Numbered from the stretch's first letter, positions 7,530 to 12,524 are shown. The stretch: 18,859 bases of DNA from Candidatus Pacearchaeota archaeon (GCA_002688335.1 NZCQ01000010.1:1-18859), one strand, 5' to 3'. Translations and numbers: made by a program. The notes: generated by a model not told the origin, from the letters alone.

Positions 7530-7575
7530 ACGCCGACAACATAAAATCTCACTAAGTTCGATTTTCTGGGGTCGA

Positions 7576-7597
7576 TAATTGGCCTTACGGCCAATTA
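7576..7597. terminator. Perfect 9-bp hairpin between convergent Rpp21 and tRNA-Ser genes
   Basis: TAATTGGCC, loop TTAC, GGCCAATTA forms a perfect inverted repeat 47 bases after the Rpp21 stop and 75 bases beyond the tRNA-Ser 3' end. Its place between convergent genes suggests a shared 3'-end or termination element. There is no following T tract, so the role is inferred only from position. The rest of 7530-7671 contains repeated CGCCGA(T/C)A motifs and no ORF that I would support. Confidence 0.4.
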
Positions 7598-7671
7598 CGC
7601 CGATAACGAAGAATCTCAATTCTTTCGATTCCTCGAGATCAGGGAATCAACTCACTTCGTTCGATTGATTA

Positions 7672-7751
7672 CGCCGATACCAGGAATCGAACCTGGGCGT
7701 CCAGAGGACAGCGAGTTCCAGTCGCTTGCAATACCACTATGCGATATCGGC
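7672..7751 (-). tRNA. tRNA-Ser (anticodon GGA)
   Basis: On the minus strand the acceptor arms GCCGATA and TATCGGC pair perfectly, followed by discriminator G. The D arm (GCA...TGC) is short. The anticodon stem-loop AGCGA-CTGGAAC-TCGCT gives anticodon GGA, reading UCC/UCU serine codons. A class II long variable arm (GTCC-TCT-GGAC) and the T arm CCAGG-TTCGATT-CCTGG complete it. The long variable arm and G73 are serine identity features. CCA is not encoded. A TATA-like TTTTATAATGG at about 7776-7786 sits 25-30 bases upstream of the 5' end. No intron is seen. Confidence 0.95.
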
Positions 7752-7798
7752 ATATTTATCCCTAACTATTATCCATTATAAAATTAACTAAAAGAAGA

Positions 7799-7996
7799 TT
7801 AGAATTTTTTAAATTTATTAACCAACTCTAAGGTGTCAACTTGCCCTAAGAATACAGATCTGCAACAATATCTCTCTAGGCCAATTTCATCAAGAACTTC
7901 CTTACTATCAACTCCTTCTTTAGTTTTATCCTTGAAATGTTCCCATAAATGTCCTATGGGTTTTCCGCAGCTTATGCACCGAACAGGTATTATCAT
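7799..7996 (-). CDS. rpoN: DNA-directed RNA polymerase subunit Rpo10 (RpoN)
   Basis: A 65-aa protein that begins with the hallmark RpoN/Rpb10 sequence MIIPVRCISCGKPIGHLWEH (CxxCG with Ile-Ile-Pro-Val-Arg) and has the second cysteine pair in LERYCCRSVFLG. The four cysteines bind one zinc. The subunit helps anchor Rpo3/Rpo11 to the large subunits during polymerase assembly. Length is normal. In most archaea rpoN follows the L18e-L13-S9 genes directly; here it is a separate minus-strand gene on the other side of the 5S and tRNA-Leu genes, so the cluster has been rearranged. A TATA-like GATAAAATAAACC lies near 8011-8023. Confidence 0.95.
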   Translation of the reverse strand: MIIPVRCISCGKPIGHLWEHFKDKTKEGVDSKEVLDEIGLERYCCRSVFLGQVDTLELVNKFKKF

Positions 7997-8035
7997 TTTG
8001 TATTGTTGTGGTTTATTTTATCCTTGAAAGGGAAT

Positions 8036-8147
8036 GAGACAACTTAGAGGTTTCACTTTCTTTCGAAAACTAATGCCAATAACATAGCCTGCTTGACTTC
8101 TGAGATCGGAACGGGATCAGGTATTACCAGACTATTATGGTCGTCTC
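8036..8147 (-). rRNA. rrf: 5S ribosomal RNA
   Basis: The minus strand holds a 112-base 5S rRNA. The ends pair as helix I (5' GAGACGAC with 3' GTTGTCTC, one G-U). The conserved CCCGTTCCGATCTCAGAAGT segment matches the loop B/helix III region of 5S (CCCGUUCCGAUCUCxGAAGU). Loop A and the E-loop region (ATTGGCATTAG) follow in order. No 16S or 23S gene is nearby, so the 5S gene is unlinked, as in several DPANN genomes. A TATA box (CTTTATAAAC on the minus strand, about 8169-8178) lies about 25 bases before the 5' end, so it has its own promoter. End positions may be off by one or two bases. Confidence 0.93.
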
Positions 8148-8167
8148 AATAATACCTCAGAATTAGT

Positions 8168-8188
8168 GTTTATAAAGCTTTTTATATG
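8168..8188. promoter_or_regulatory. Divergent promoter region for 5S rRNA (-) and tRNA-Leu precursor (+)
   Basis: TTTATAAAG on the plus strand is also a TATA box on the minus strand and stands about 25 bases before the 5S 5' end. The adjoining TTTTTATATGG (about 8178-8188) is spaced so that a plus-strand transcript would start near 8208-8212, exactly at the hairpin that precedes tRNA-Leu. The assignments are by spacing only. Confidence 0.45.
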
Positions 8189-8207
8189 GTTAATTATTAC
8201 CCTCCTT

Positions 8208-8250
8208 AAGTGCGGGGATGCACAAAATTAAAATTTTGTTTCCCCGACTT
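8208..8250 (+). other. Long hairpin in the tRNA-Leu 5' leader, carrying a copy of the tRNA 5' end
   Basis: AAGT-G-CGGGGA (8208-8218) pairs with TCCCCG-ACTT (8241-8250). An inner stem ACAAAATT/AATTTTGT (8222-8229 with 8232-8239) has an AA loop. The 14-mer AAGTGCGGGGATGC recurs exactly at 8267-8280, where it is the start of tRNA-Leu. A leader with a decoy copy of the acceptor 5' strand is unusual in archaea, which often have very short tRNA leaders. The function is unknown. Confidence 0.6.
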
Positions 8251-8270
8251 GAAACAACCGTATCTCAAGT

Positions 8271-8354
8271 GCGGGGATGCCGGAGCGGTCAAACGGGACG
8301 CGCTCAAGACGCGTTAGCTTAGTGCTTACGAGGGTTCGAATCCTTCTCCCCGCA
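8271..8354 (+). tRNA. tRNA-Leu (anticodon CAA)
   Basis: The acceptor arms GCGGGGA and TCCCCGC pair perfectly, with discriminator A as expected for leucine. The anticodon stem-loop ACGCG-CTCAAGA-CGCGT gives anticodon CAA, reading UUG. A long class II variable arm follows (about TTAGCTTAGTGCTTAC), then the T arm GAGGG-TTCGAAT-CCTTC. CCA is not encoded and no intron is seen. The gene has high G+C against an AT-rich surrounding, as is normal for a structural RNA. It lies between the 5S gene and the L18e operon on the plus strand. Confidence 0.95.
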
Positions 8355-8369
8355 TTTTTATTCGGAAGA

Positions 8370-8379
8370 TTTATAAACG
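8370..8379 (+). promoter_or_regulatory. TATA box for the L18e-L13-S9 operon
   Basis: TTTATAAACG begins 16 bases after the tRNA-Leu 3' end. Transcription would start near 8400, giving the operon an untranslated leader of about 120 bases, in contrast to the leaderless spacing seen for other genes here. Confidence 0.5.
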
Positions 8380-8399
8380 CCCATAATCTAGAGAAATTA

Positions 8400-8518
8400 C
8401 TGCGAGTGCGAGCGTTGAGCAGGAGTTAATTACTTCTGCTAAAGATTCAAAGATAAACCTTTGACTCTCCAAAATTAAAATTTTGAAGATTTAGAGAATC
8501 TTTAAGCAAAATCTTGCG
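8400..8518 (+). promoter_or_regulatory. Structured leader RNA of the ribosomal protein operon
   Basis: This non-coding stretch can fold into consecutive stems: AGCAGGAGT/ACTTCTGCT (8418-8426 with 8432-8440, 9 bp with one G-U), TCAAAG/CTTTGA (8447-8452 with 8459-8464), CAAAATT/AATTTTG (8470-8476 with 8479-8485) and AAGATT/AATCTT (8486-8491 with 8497-8502). As an alternative to the fourth stem, AAAGATTC (8441-8448) pairs with GAATCTTT (8496-8503), making a three-way junction. Mutually exclusive folds just before an r-protein operon suggest autoregulation by L18e, L13 or S9, as known for other r-protein operons. This is inference. Confidence 0.45.
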
Positions 8519-8884
8519 ATGATTACCATGACAAGTAAATCTCAAATAAATAAGAGAATTGAAAAGAAAAAAGATTCAGAGATAGTGGATGCTATTAACC
8601 TAGCTAAGAAAGAGGGGCATTTGGACCTGGCTAAAAGGTTATCTGGGCCTAGAAGTAGATATATGGAAATTAACCTTGATGAACTTGGTAGGATGGAAGG
8701 AGATAAAATTTTAATTGTTGGAAAAGTTTTGGGTGGTGGGGAGATTAGCAAAAAAATAGGAGTTGCTGCGTTGAGTTTTTCCTCTTCTGCTAAGGAAAAG
8801 CTTCTAAAGGCCGGATGCGATATTAAAACAATTAATGAGGCCCTTGAAAAAAATAAGAAATTGGAAGGAGTTAAAATAGTATAA
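8519..8884 (+). CDS. rpl18e: Large ribosomal subunit protein eL18 (L18e)
   Basis: A 121-aa protein of the uL15/eL18 family. Features: KSQINKRIEKK near the start, the LAKRLSGPRSRYMEINLDEL segment, KILIVGKVLGGGEISKKIGVAAL (the family's GKVLGxG motif), and a C-terminal SSSAKEKLLKAGC. It binds 23S rRNA in the 50S subunit. In archaea it opens the conserved L18e-L13-S9 cluster, as here. The ATG at 8519 is given, but the ATG at 8528 (MTSKSQINKR) resembles homologue starts at least as well. Neither has a Shine-Dalgarno. The next gene begins one base after the stop, so the operon is coupled. Confidence 0.93.
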   Translation: MITMTSKSQINKRIEKKKDSEIVDAINLAKKEGHLDLAKRLSGPRSRYMEINLDELGRMEGDKILIVGKVLGGGEISKKIGVAALSFSSSAKEKLLKAGCDIKTINEALEKNKKLEGVKIV

Positions 8885-8885
8885 A

Positions 8886-9290
8886 ATGAGTAAGATGATA
8901 ATAGATGCTAATGGAGCAGTGTTTGGAAGATTGTGTAGTTTTGTTGCTAAGAAGATTTTGGAGGGAAGTGAAGTTGCGATCATAAACTCTGAGAAAGCTA
9001 TAATTACGGGGAATAAAAAAGATATAATTGGGAAATATGATGCTGTAGTTAGAAAAGGGGGCCACTCACAAAAAGGTCCTAGATATAATAGGGATCCTAG
9101 TAGGATGTTGAAAAGAGGAATTAGAGGAATGCTGCCAGATCATAGAAAGGGTATTGGAAAGGAAGCATTGTCTAAAGTTAAATGCTATAATGAAATCCCG
9201 GAAGAGTTTAAAGACAGTAAGGTATTGAAAATAAATGCTGTGAAAAAAGTTAAATCTATGAGTCTAAAAGAATTAAGTGAGAAAATATAA
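8886..9290 (+). CDS. rpl13: Large ribosomal subunit protein uL13 (L13)
   Basis: A 134-aa protein of the archaeal uL13 type: MIIDANGAVFGRLCSFVAKK at the start (the IDAxGxxxGRLAS motif), VAIINSEKAIITGNK, RKGGHSQKGPRYNRDPSRM, then RGIRGMLPDHRKGIGKEAL, and a basic C-terminus. uL13 is an early assembly protein on 23S rRNA domains. It is slightly shorter than the usual archaeal 140-155 aa. It lies one base after L18e and one base before the S9 start codon, so translation of the three genes is almost certainly coupled. A second Met at codon 4 (MIIDANG) is an alternative start, but the ATG at 8886 keeps the tight spacing. Confidence 0.95.
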   Translation: MSKMIIDANGAVFGRLCSFVAKKILEGSEVAIINSEKAIITGNKKDIIGKYDAVVRKGGHSQKGPRYNRDPSRMLKRGIRGMLPDHRKGIGKEALSKVKCYNEIPEEFKDSKVLKINAVKKVKSMSLKELSEKI

Positions 9291-9291
9291 G

Positions 9292-9702
9292 ATGGATAAG
9301 GAAAATAAATTAACTGTAAGCGGAAAAAGAAAAACAGCTATTGCTAAGGCGACTATTAGGGAAGGTAAGGGTATTGTTTTGATTAATAGAATCCCTTATG
9401 AAAATCTGGATAATTTTAGAAGGCTGAATATTGAAGAGCCAATTAGTATTGCAAAAAAAGTTCTTAAGGATTTTAATTTTGATATAAGTGTTAATGTTAA
9501 GGGGGGAGGGAGTGAAAGCCAAATTGAAGCTGCAAGATTGGCAATTGCCCGGGCCTTAACAGGGTTTACAAAATCTGAAGAGTTAAAAAGAAAATATTTA
9601 GATTATGATAAGAATTTGCTGATAGCAGATACTAGAAGGAAGGAAGCATATAAGCCTGGAGATTCAAAAGCTAGAAGAAAAAGGCAGAGTAGTTTCAGAT
9701 AA
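9292..9702 (+). CDS. rps9: Small ribosomal subunit protein uS9 (S9)
   Basis: A 136-aa protein of the archaeal/eukaryotic S9/S16 type: VSGKRKTAIAKATIREGKG near the start, INRIPYENL, the SVNVKGGGSESQIEAARLAI core with the GGG loop, AIARAL, and a C-terminal ARRKRQSSFR. The basic tail reaches the P-site tRNA in the 30S subunit; the usual last residues are SKR, here SFR, still ending in the critical Arg. I chose the ATG at 9292, one base past the L13 stop. A longer frame from 9277 would overlap L13 and adds residues not found in the family. It is the last gene of the r-protein operon; rpoN, which usually follows, is elsewhere. Confidence 0.95.
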   Translation: MDKENKLTVSGKRKTAIAKATIREGKGIVLINRIPYENLDNFRRLNIEEPISIAKKVLKDFNFDISVNVKGGGSESQIEAARLAIARALTGFTKSEELKRKYLDYDKNLLIADTRRKEAYKPGDSKARRKRQSSFR

Positions 9703-9714
9703 TCTTATCAAAAC

Positions 9715-9723
9715 ATTTATAAC
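9715..9723 (+). promoter_or_regulatory. TATA box for the 206-aa membrane protein gene
   Basis: ATTTATAAC lies 25-33 bases before the ATG at 9748, so this gene appears to have its own leaderless promoter rather than depending on S9 read-through. Confidence 0.45.
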
Positions 9724-9747
9724 TAATTCCACTTTATCTATAAAAAG

Positions 9748-10368
9748 ATGGTGTTTGATCTCATTGGATATTTTCAGAATATTGTGAACAGTATTCCTGA
9801 GAATCAGAAATTATTTGTAAGTTTGGTCGTATATACTTTCTTAATATTCATGTACTCTCTTTTTATTTGGAAGTTTTATAGGTTTTTAGCTAGTAGAGAA
9901 TTGATTCAATTAAATTTGAAGCAGTATAATTATTCTAGTCATCCGCTCTTGGAGAAATTCTTTGCAGTTTTGCTTTATACCCTAGAATATCTAGTTATCT
10001 TACCCTTCTTAGTTGTTTTCTGGTTTGCTATATTGTCAATTTTCCTTTTGGTTTTGTCCGAATCTCAGAACACACTACAGATTCTTTTGATATCTGCTGC
10101 GATAATAGCTTCGACAAGAATAACTTCTTACATTAGCGAGGACCTGTCTAAGGATATTGCGAAAATATTGCCATTCACAGTTCTTGCTGCCTTCATACTT
10201 GGAGCAGACTTCATAAATGTGGATAAAATATTAGGAAAAATTTCGGCGATACCTAGCCTTTTTAACGACATATTGATTTTCTTGGTATTTATTTTTGTTA
10301 TAGAATTTGTGTTTAGGTCGATATATTCAACTGTCGAGTTTTTTAGATCTGGAGAAGAAGAGAGTTAG
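9748..10368 (+). CDS. Multi-pass membrane protein of unknown function
   Basis: A 206-aa protein with about five hydrophobic segments: LFVSLVVYTFLIFMYSLFIW (about 24-43), a pair at about 73-105 (LLYTLEYLVILPFLVVFWFA and ILSIFLLVLS), LQILLISAAIIAS, ILPFTVLAAFILGADFI, and ILIFLVFIFVIEFVF near the C-terminus. The tail is short and acidic (RSGEEES). The segment IASTRITSYISEDLSKDIAKIL, read in two parts, suggests a cytoplasmic loop. I recall similar short membrane proteins in DPANN genomes but cannot name a family or function. Its TAG overlaps the stop codon of the DGR reverse transcriptase tail-to-tail by four bases, so it marks the boundary of the retroelement. Confidence 0.7.
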   Translation: MVFDLIGYFQNIVNSIPENQKLFVSLVVYTFLIFMYSLFIWKFYRFLASRELIQLNLKQYNYSSHPLLEKFFAVLLYTLEYLVILPFLVVFWFAILSIFLLVLSESQNTLQILLISAAIIASTRITSYISEDLSKDIAKILPFTVLAAFILGADFINVDKILGKISAIPSLFNDILIFLVFIFVIEFVFRSIYSTVEFFRSGEEES

Positions 10369-11400
10369 ATATTAATTTCACCTAGAATTTTTCCTACTAT
10401 CCCATTACTATTTGCCCATTTTGCATAAGATTGCCAACCTTGAAAACTATCTAATAATTTTTCATAAGATAATTTCTTTTTATTAAACTGTCTTATTTTA
10501 TTCTCCATATTTTTAATGTTCCTTTTTCTTAATAATTTAAAATGATAAAAGTTGCGGAAACCGATAAAATCAATTCCTCTTGATAACGGAGTTATTCTTG
10601 ATTTATCTGGATGGAGTTCTAGTTTTAATTTTTCTTTGAGAAATTCATCGATTTCACATCTCCATTTCTCAAGCTGTTTTTTAGAAGCGTGTAAAATAAC
10701 AAAATCATCAACATATCTGATATAGAATTTTACTTTCAATTTGTGTTTTACAAATTGATCTAATTCATTTAAATAAACATTAGCAAAGAACTGTGAAGTT
10801 AGATTGCCCAGGGGCATGCCTTTTCTAGATAATTGCAAATCTGCTCGCGTCTCTCTCTCTCTCTCTAAACCCGAGGATTCTCTCGATTAACCAGATGACT
10901 CTTTTGTCTTGAATCTTTCTCTTGAGGATATTTAATAAAATTTCATGGTTGATGTTTTGAAAATAATGTCTAATGTCTGCCTTCAGAATAAAGCAATTAA
11001 CTGTATTGTTTTTTGAGGCTTTTCTTTTGAATCTGTTAAATCTTTGTATTGCAAATAAATTGCCTTTTCCTTTTCTATTTGCACAAGAATCATAGATAAA
11101 GGTCAGATCAAAAATTGGTTCTATAATTCTTACTATGGCATGATGGACAATCCGGTCCAAAAAATCTGATTTCGAGATTTTGCGAGTTTTTGGATCTCTC
11201 AAAATAAAGGTCGTTAATGATCTGTGGGAATAAGTTTGATTTTTCAGTTCGTCGTGCAATGTCTTTAGATTATAAGCGAGATTTTTCTCAAATTTGATAA
11301 CATACTGCTTTTTTGTTTTTCCTTTTCTTGCTTTTTTCCAGGCAAGAATTAGATTTTTTAGATTGTAGATTTTCTCGTATAAATTTCTATGAGTTTTCAT
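10365..11400 (-). CDS. DGR reverse transcriptase, split by a frameshift at an (AG)8 tract
   Basis: Two overlapping frames (11400-10825 and 10838-10365) together make one group-II-like reverse transcriptase of the DGR clade. The first frame has RDPKTRKISKSDFLDRIVHHAI, read in parts, FIYDSCANRKGKG, and the first catalytic Asp142 in LKADIRHYF. The second has KGMPLGNLTSQFFANVYLNE, whose LGxxxSQ is the DGR-specific variant of motif 4, the catalytic YVDD in IRYVDDFVIL, and LELHPDKSRI and SRGIDFIGFR of motifs 6-7. The second frame is +1 to the first. The joint is the (AG)8 run at 10851-10866; one extra AG unit, or two fewer, would restore a 345-aa protein through RERERETRADLQLSRKGMP. As written, synthesis ends before the YVDD motif. 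This could be an assembly error, a pseudogene or a slippage switch. The start lies 23 bases after the TR, as is common. Confidence 0.92.
10851..10866 (-). repeat. (CT)8 / (AG)8 microsatellite inside the reverse transcriptase
   Basis: Eight CT units on the plus strand (AG on the coding strand; 17 alternating bases with the flanking T at 10850) sit exactly where the two reading frames of the reverse transcriptase must join. It encodes alternating Arg-Glu in a linker between RT motifs 3 and 4, a region tolerant of length change. Confidence 0.9.
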
Positions 11401-11423
11401 AATTAAAACCTAGCCAGACTGAG

Positions 11424-11510
11424 CCATTCGACCATTACTGTTCGAGTTCGCAAGATGATCATCGTTCGAATTCACGTTGAGATCATTGTTAACATCGAGC
11501 CTCGACAGAC
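11424..11510 (-). repeat. DGR template repeat (TR)
   Basis: Eighty-seven bases that align without gaps to the VR at 11853-11939. In the coding orientation the TR has 25 adenines; 16 of them differ in the VR (10 A-to-G, 6 A-to-T, no A-to-C), and none of the 62 other bases differs. Read in the target frame it would encode LSRLDVNNDLNVNSNDDHLA and so on, rich in AAC/AAT Asn codons, the codons that adenine mutagenesis diversifies most widely without making stops. It lies non-coding between target and RT, with its 3' end 23 bases before the RT start. Confidence 0.96.
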
Positions 11511-11532
11511 AGATAGCTATTATACCTTCATG

Positions 11533-11555
11533 ATTTATGTTTTATAAACATAAAT
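11533..11555 (-). promoter_or_regulatory. Palindromic TATA-like element upstream of the template repeat
   Basis: A perfect 10-bp inverted repeat, ATTTATGTTT-TAT-AAACATAAAT, whose centre reads TTTATAAA-like on both strands. On the minus strand it is about 25-30 bases before the 5' edge of the TR at 11510. It could therefore be the promoter from which TR RNA and RT mRNA start, or a hairpin bounding the TR RNA. Other content of 11511-11721: a GCTGG/CCAGC inverted repeat at 11637-11662 and no convincing gene. Confidence 0.45.
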
Positions 11556-11721
11556 ACTGCCACCATCACTTCAGTCTTCATTCCTTACCAATTGTTGTGA
11601 TTGAATTTTATGACTTAAAATAAATCTCAATAATGTGCTGGCATAATAACGTGTGGCCCAGCCATTTTTTATGCTATGACTAATGACTAGGAATCTAGAG
11701 AAGAAAAATAAGTTTTTAAAA

Positions 11722-12504
11722 TTATTTATTTTCTGAAACAGCCATTGCTTCATTAAATCTTTCTTCAATTTCGGCTTTTTGTCGAGCTGTTTCTTTTTCT
11801 AATCTAGAAATGTATTCAGAAAAATTTTGCGTCCCTTCGGGATTTATTACAACCACCCGACCATTACTGTCCGAGCACGCAAGATGAACATCGCCCGAAC
11901 ACACGCAGAGATCAACGTCAACATCGAGCCACGACAGACCATTTTTTCTTGTGTAAACAGCTCTAGCTCCTTGTTCGTCAAAATCAATTGAATAATCAGG
12001 ATTAACTCTTGAAAACCTCTTACCGTTGTTTTCATGATTAAAATCTGGAGCTTCAATAACTTCAGCATTATCTGTTACAAATGCTAGGCCGTAAGAAGAA
12101 TCGTCATCTTGCCTTATGCCTAATCCATTTATGATCCAAGAGTTTTCAAAATTAGTTATGTCTAATCTATCTGCTAAATCTTTAGCTAAATGATCATTAG
12201 ATTCATATGAATCTCTCCTACTTCTTAGAATAACTTCCCTTCCATCTTCGTAATGGCCTTTTAAATTCATTCCATTTTCAATAGCTAAATCCAGTTCCGG
12301 AAGTGTCGCGGTTTGAATTCCAATTTGATTTAATTGAAGAATTTTCCAAAGATTTGAACGAACATCTAAATTTTCTCTTGCTTTTCCAGAATAATCTTTA
12401 ATTGAATCTTCATATCTAGTTTGCTCTTCGTCTGAGAGAAATCTAGCTGTTGGAAAATAGGTTTCCGCTTCCCTAGGTATTAATCTTACTTGATTGTTTG
12501 TCAT
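11722..12504 (-). CDS. DGR variable target protein
   Basis: A 260-aa soluble protein with no signal peptide or membrane segment. Residues 1-115 are mostly helical and charged, with LWKILQLNQIGIQTATLPEL. Residues 120-188 look like beta structure leading to the variable region (NSWIINGLGIRQDDDSSYGL, then GARAVYTRKNG). The variable repeat covers residues 189-218, and the remaining 42 residues form a predicted coiled coil (SRLEKETARQKAEIEERFNE). The SRL...LA.SNSNGRVVVI pattern around the repeat resembles DGR targets I recall from CPR and DPANN genomes, probably a C-type-lectin-like ligand-binding fold (inference). Diversified residues are W192, D196, V197, C200, C202, G204, V206, C210, D212 and V217; codon 216 changed silently. 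A TATA box 25 bases upstream suggests a leaderless mRNA. The ligand is unknown. Confidence 0.9.
   Translation of the reverse strand: MTNNQVRLIPREAETYFPTARFLSDEEQTRYEDSIKDYSGKARENLDVRSNLWKILQLNQIGIQTATLPELDLAIENGMNLKGHYEDGREVILRSRRDSYESNDHLAKDLADRLDITNFENSWIINGLGIRQDDDSSYGLAFVTDNAEVIEAPDFNHENNGKRFSRVNPDYSIDFDEQGARAVYTRKNGLSWLDVDVDLCVCSGDVHLACSDSNGRVVVINPEGTQNFSEYISRLEKETARQKAEIEERFNEAMAVSENK
11853..11939 (-). repeat. DGR variable repeat (VR) within the target gene
   Basis: Ungapped match to the TR (offset 429 bases) with 71 of 87 identities, every mismatch opposite a coding-strand TR adenine. It spans codons 189 to the first base of 218. Changes such as AAC-to-TGC, AAT-to-GTT and AAC-to-GGC alter ten residues. 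The 12 bases at 11859-11870 are unaltered despite containing adenines, but mutation resumes after them, so I cannot mark a sharp IMH boundary. Unlike most DGRs, coding sequence continues 43 codons beyond the VR. Confidence 0.96.
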
Positions 12505-12524
12505 GTGTTTTATTAGAAAAATGG

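Larger units (their letters stand above)
10365..12504 (-). mobile_element. Diversity-generating retroelement (target gene, VR, TR, reverse transcriptase)
   Basis: On the minus strand the order is target gene with variable repeat, template repeat, reverse transcriptase, which is the standard DGR layout. TR and VR are 87 bases and differ at 16 sites, all of them adenines in the coding-strand TR. Known DGRs copy TR RNA into cDNA with errors at adenines and write the result into VR. No recombinase, terminal repeat or target-site duplication was seen, so it should be viewed as a self-contained diversifying cassette rather than a transposon. No recognisable Avd accessory gene is present between target and RT. 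Confidence 0.95.

Noticed and set aside
7341..7619. 92-aa minus-strand ORF across the Rpp21 gene
   Set aside because: It is antisense to the well-supported Rpp21 gene, and its sequence has no domain-like features.
8401..8518. Possible extra tRNA or intron-containing tRNA in the L18e leader
   Set aside because: Loops are 5-6 bases or AA, there is no TTCNANN T loop, and no acceptor stem closes the region.
10365..11400. Group II intron or retron interpretation of the reverse transcriptase
   Set aside because: There is no maturase or HNH domain, no intron domain V and no msr/msd RNA. The LGNLTSQ motif and the adjacent TR/VR pair identify a DGR enzyme.
11571..11768. 65-aa minus-strand ORF between target and TR, considered as an Avd accessory protein
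   Set aside because: It overlaps the last codons of the target in another frame, is far shorter than Avd (about 120 aa), lacks a four-helix pattern, and has no good start.
11847..12068. 73-aa ORF in an alternative frame over the variable repeat
   Set aside because: It is a shadow of the target gene; the TR/VR codon logic (AAC/AAT codons) fits only the 260-aa frame.
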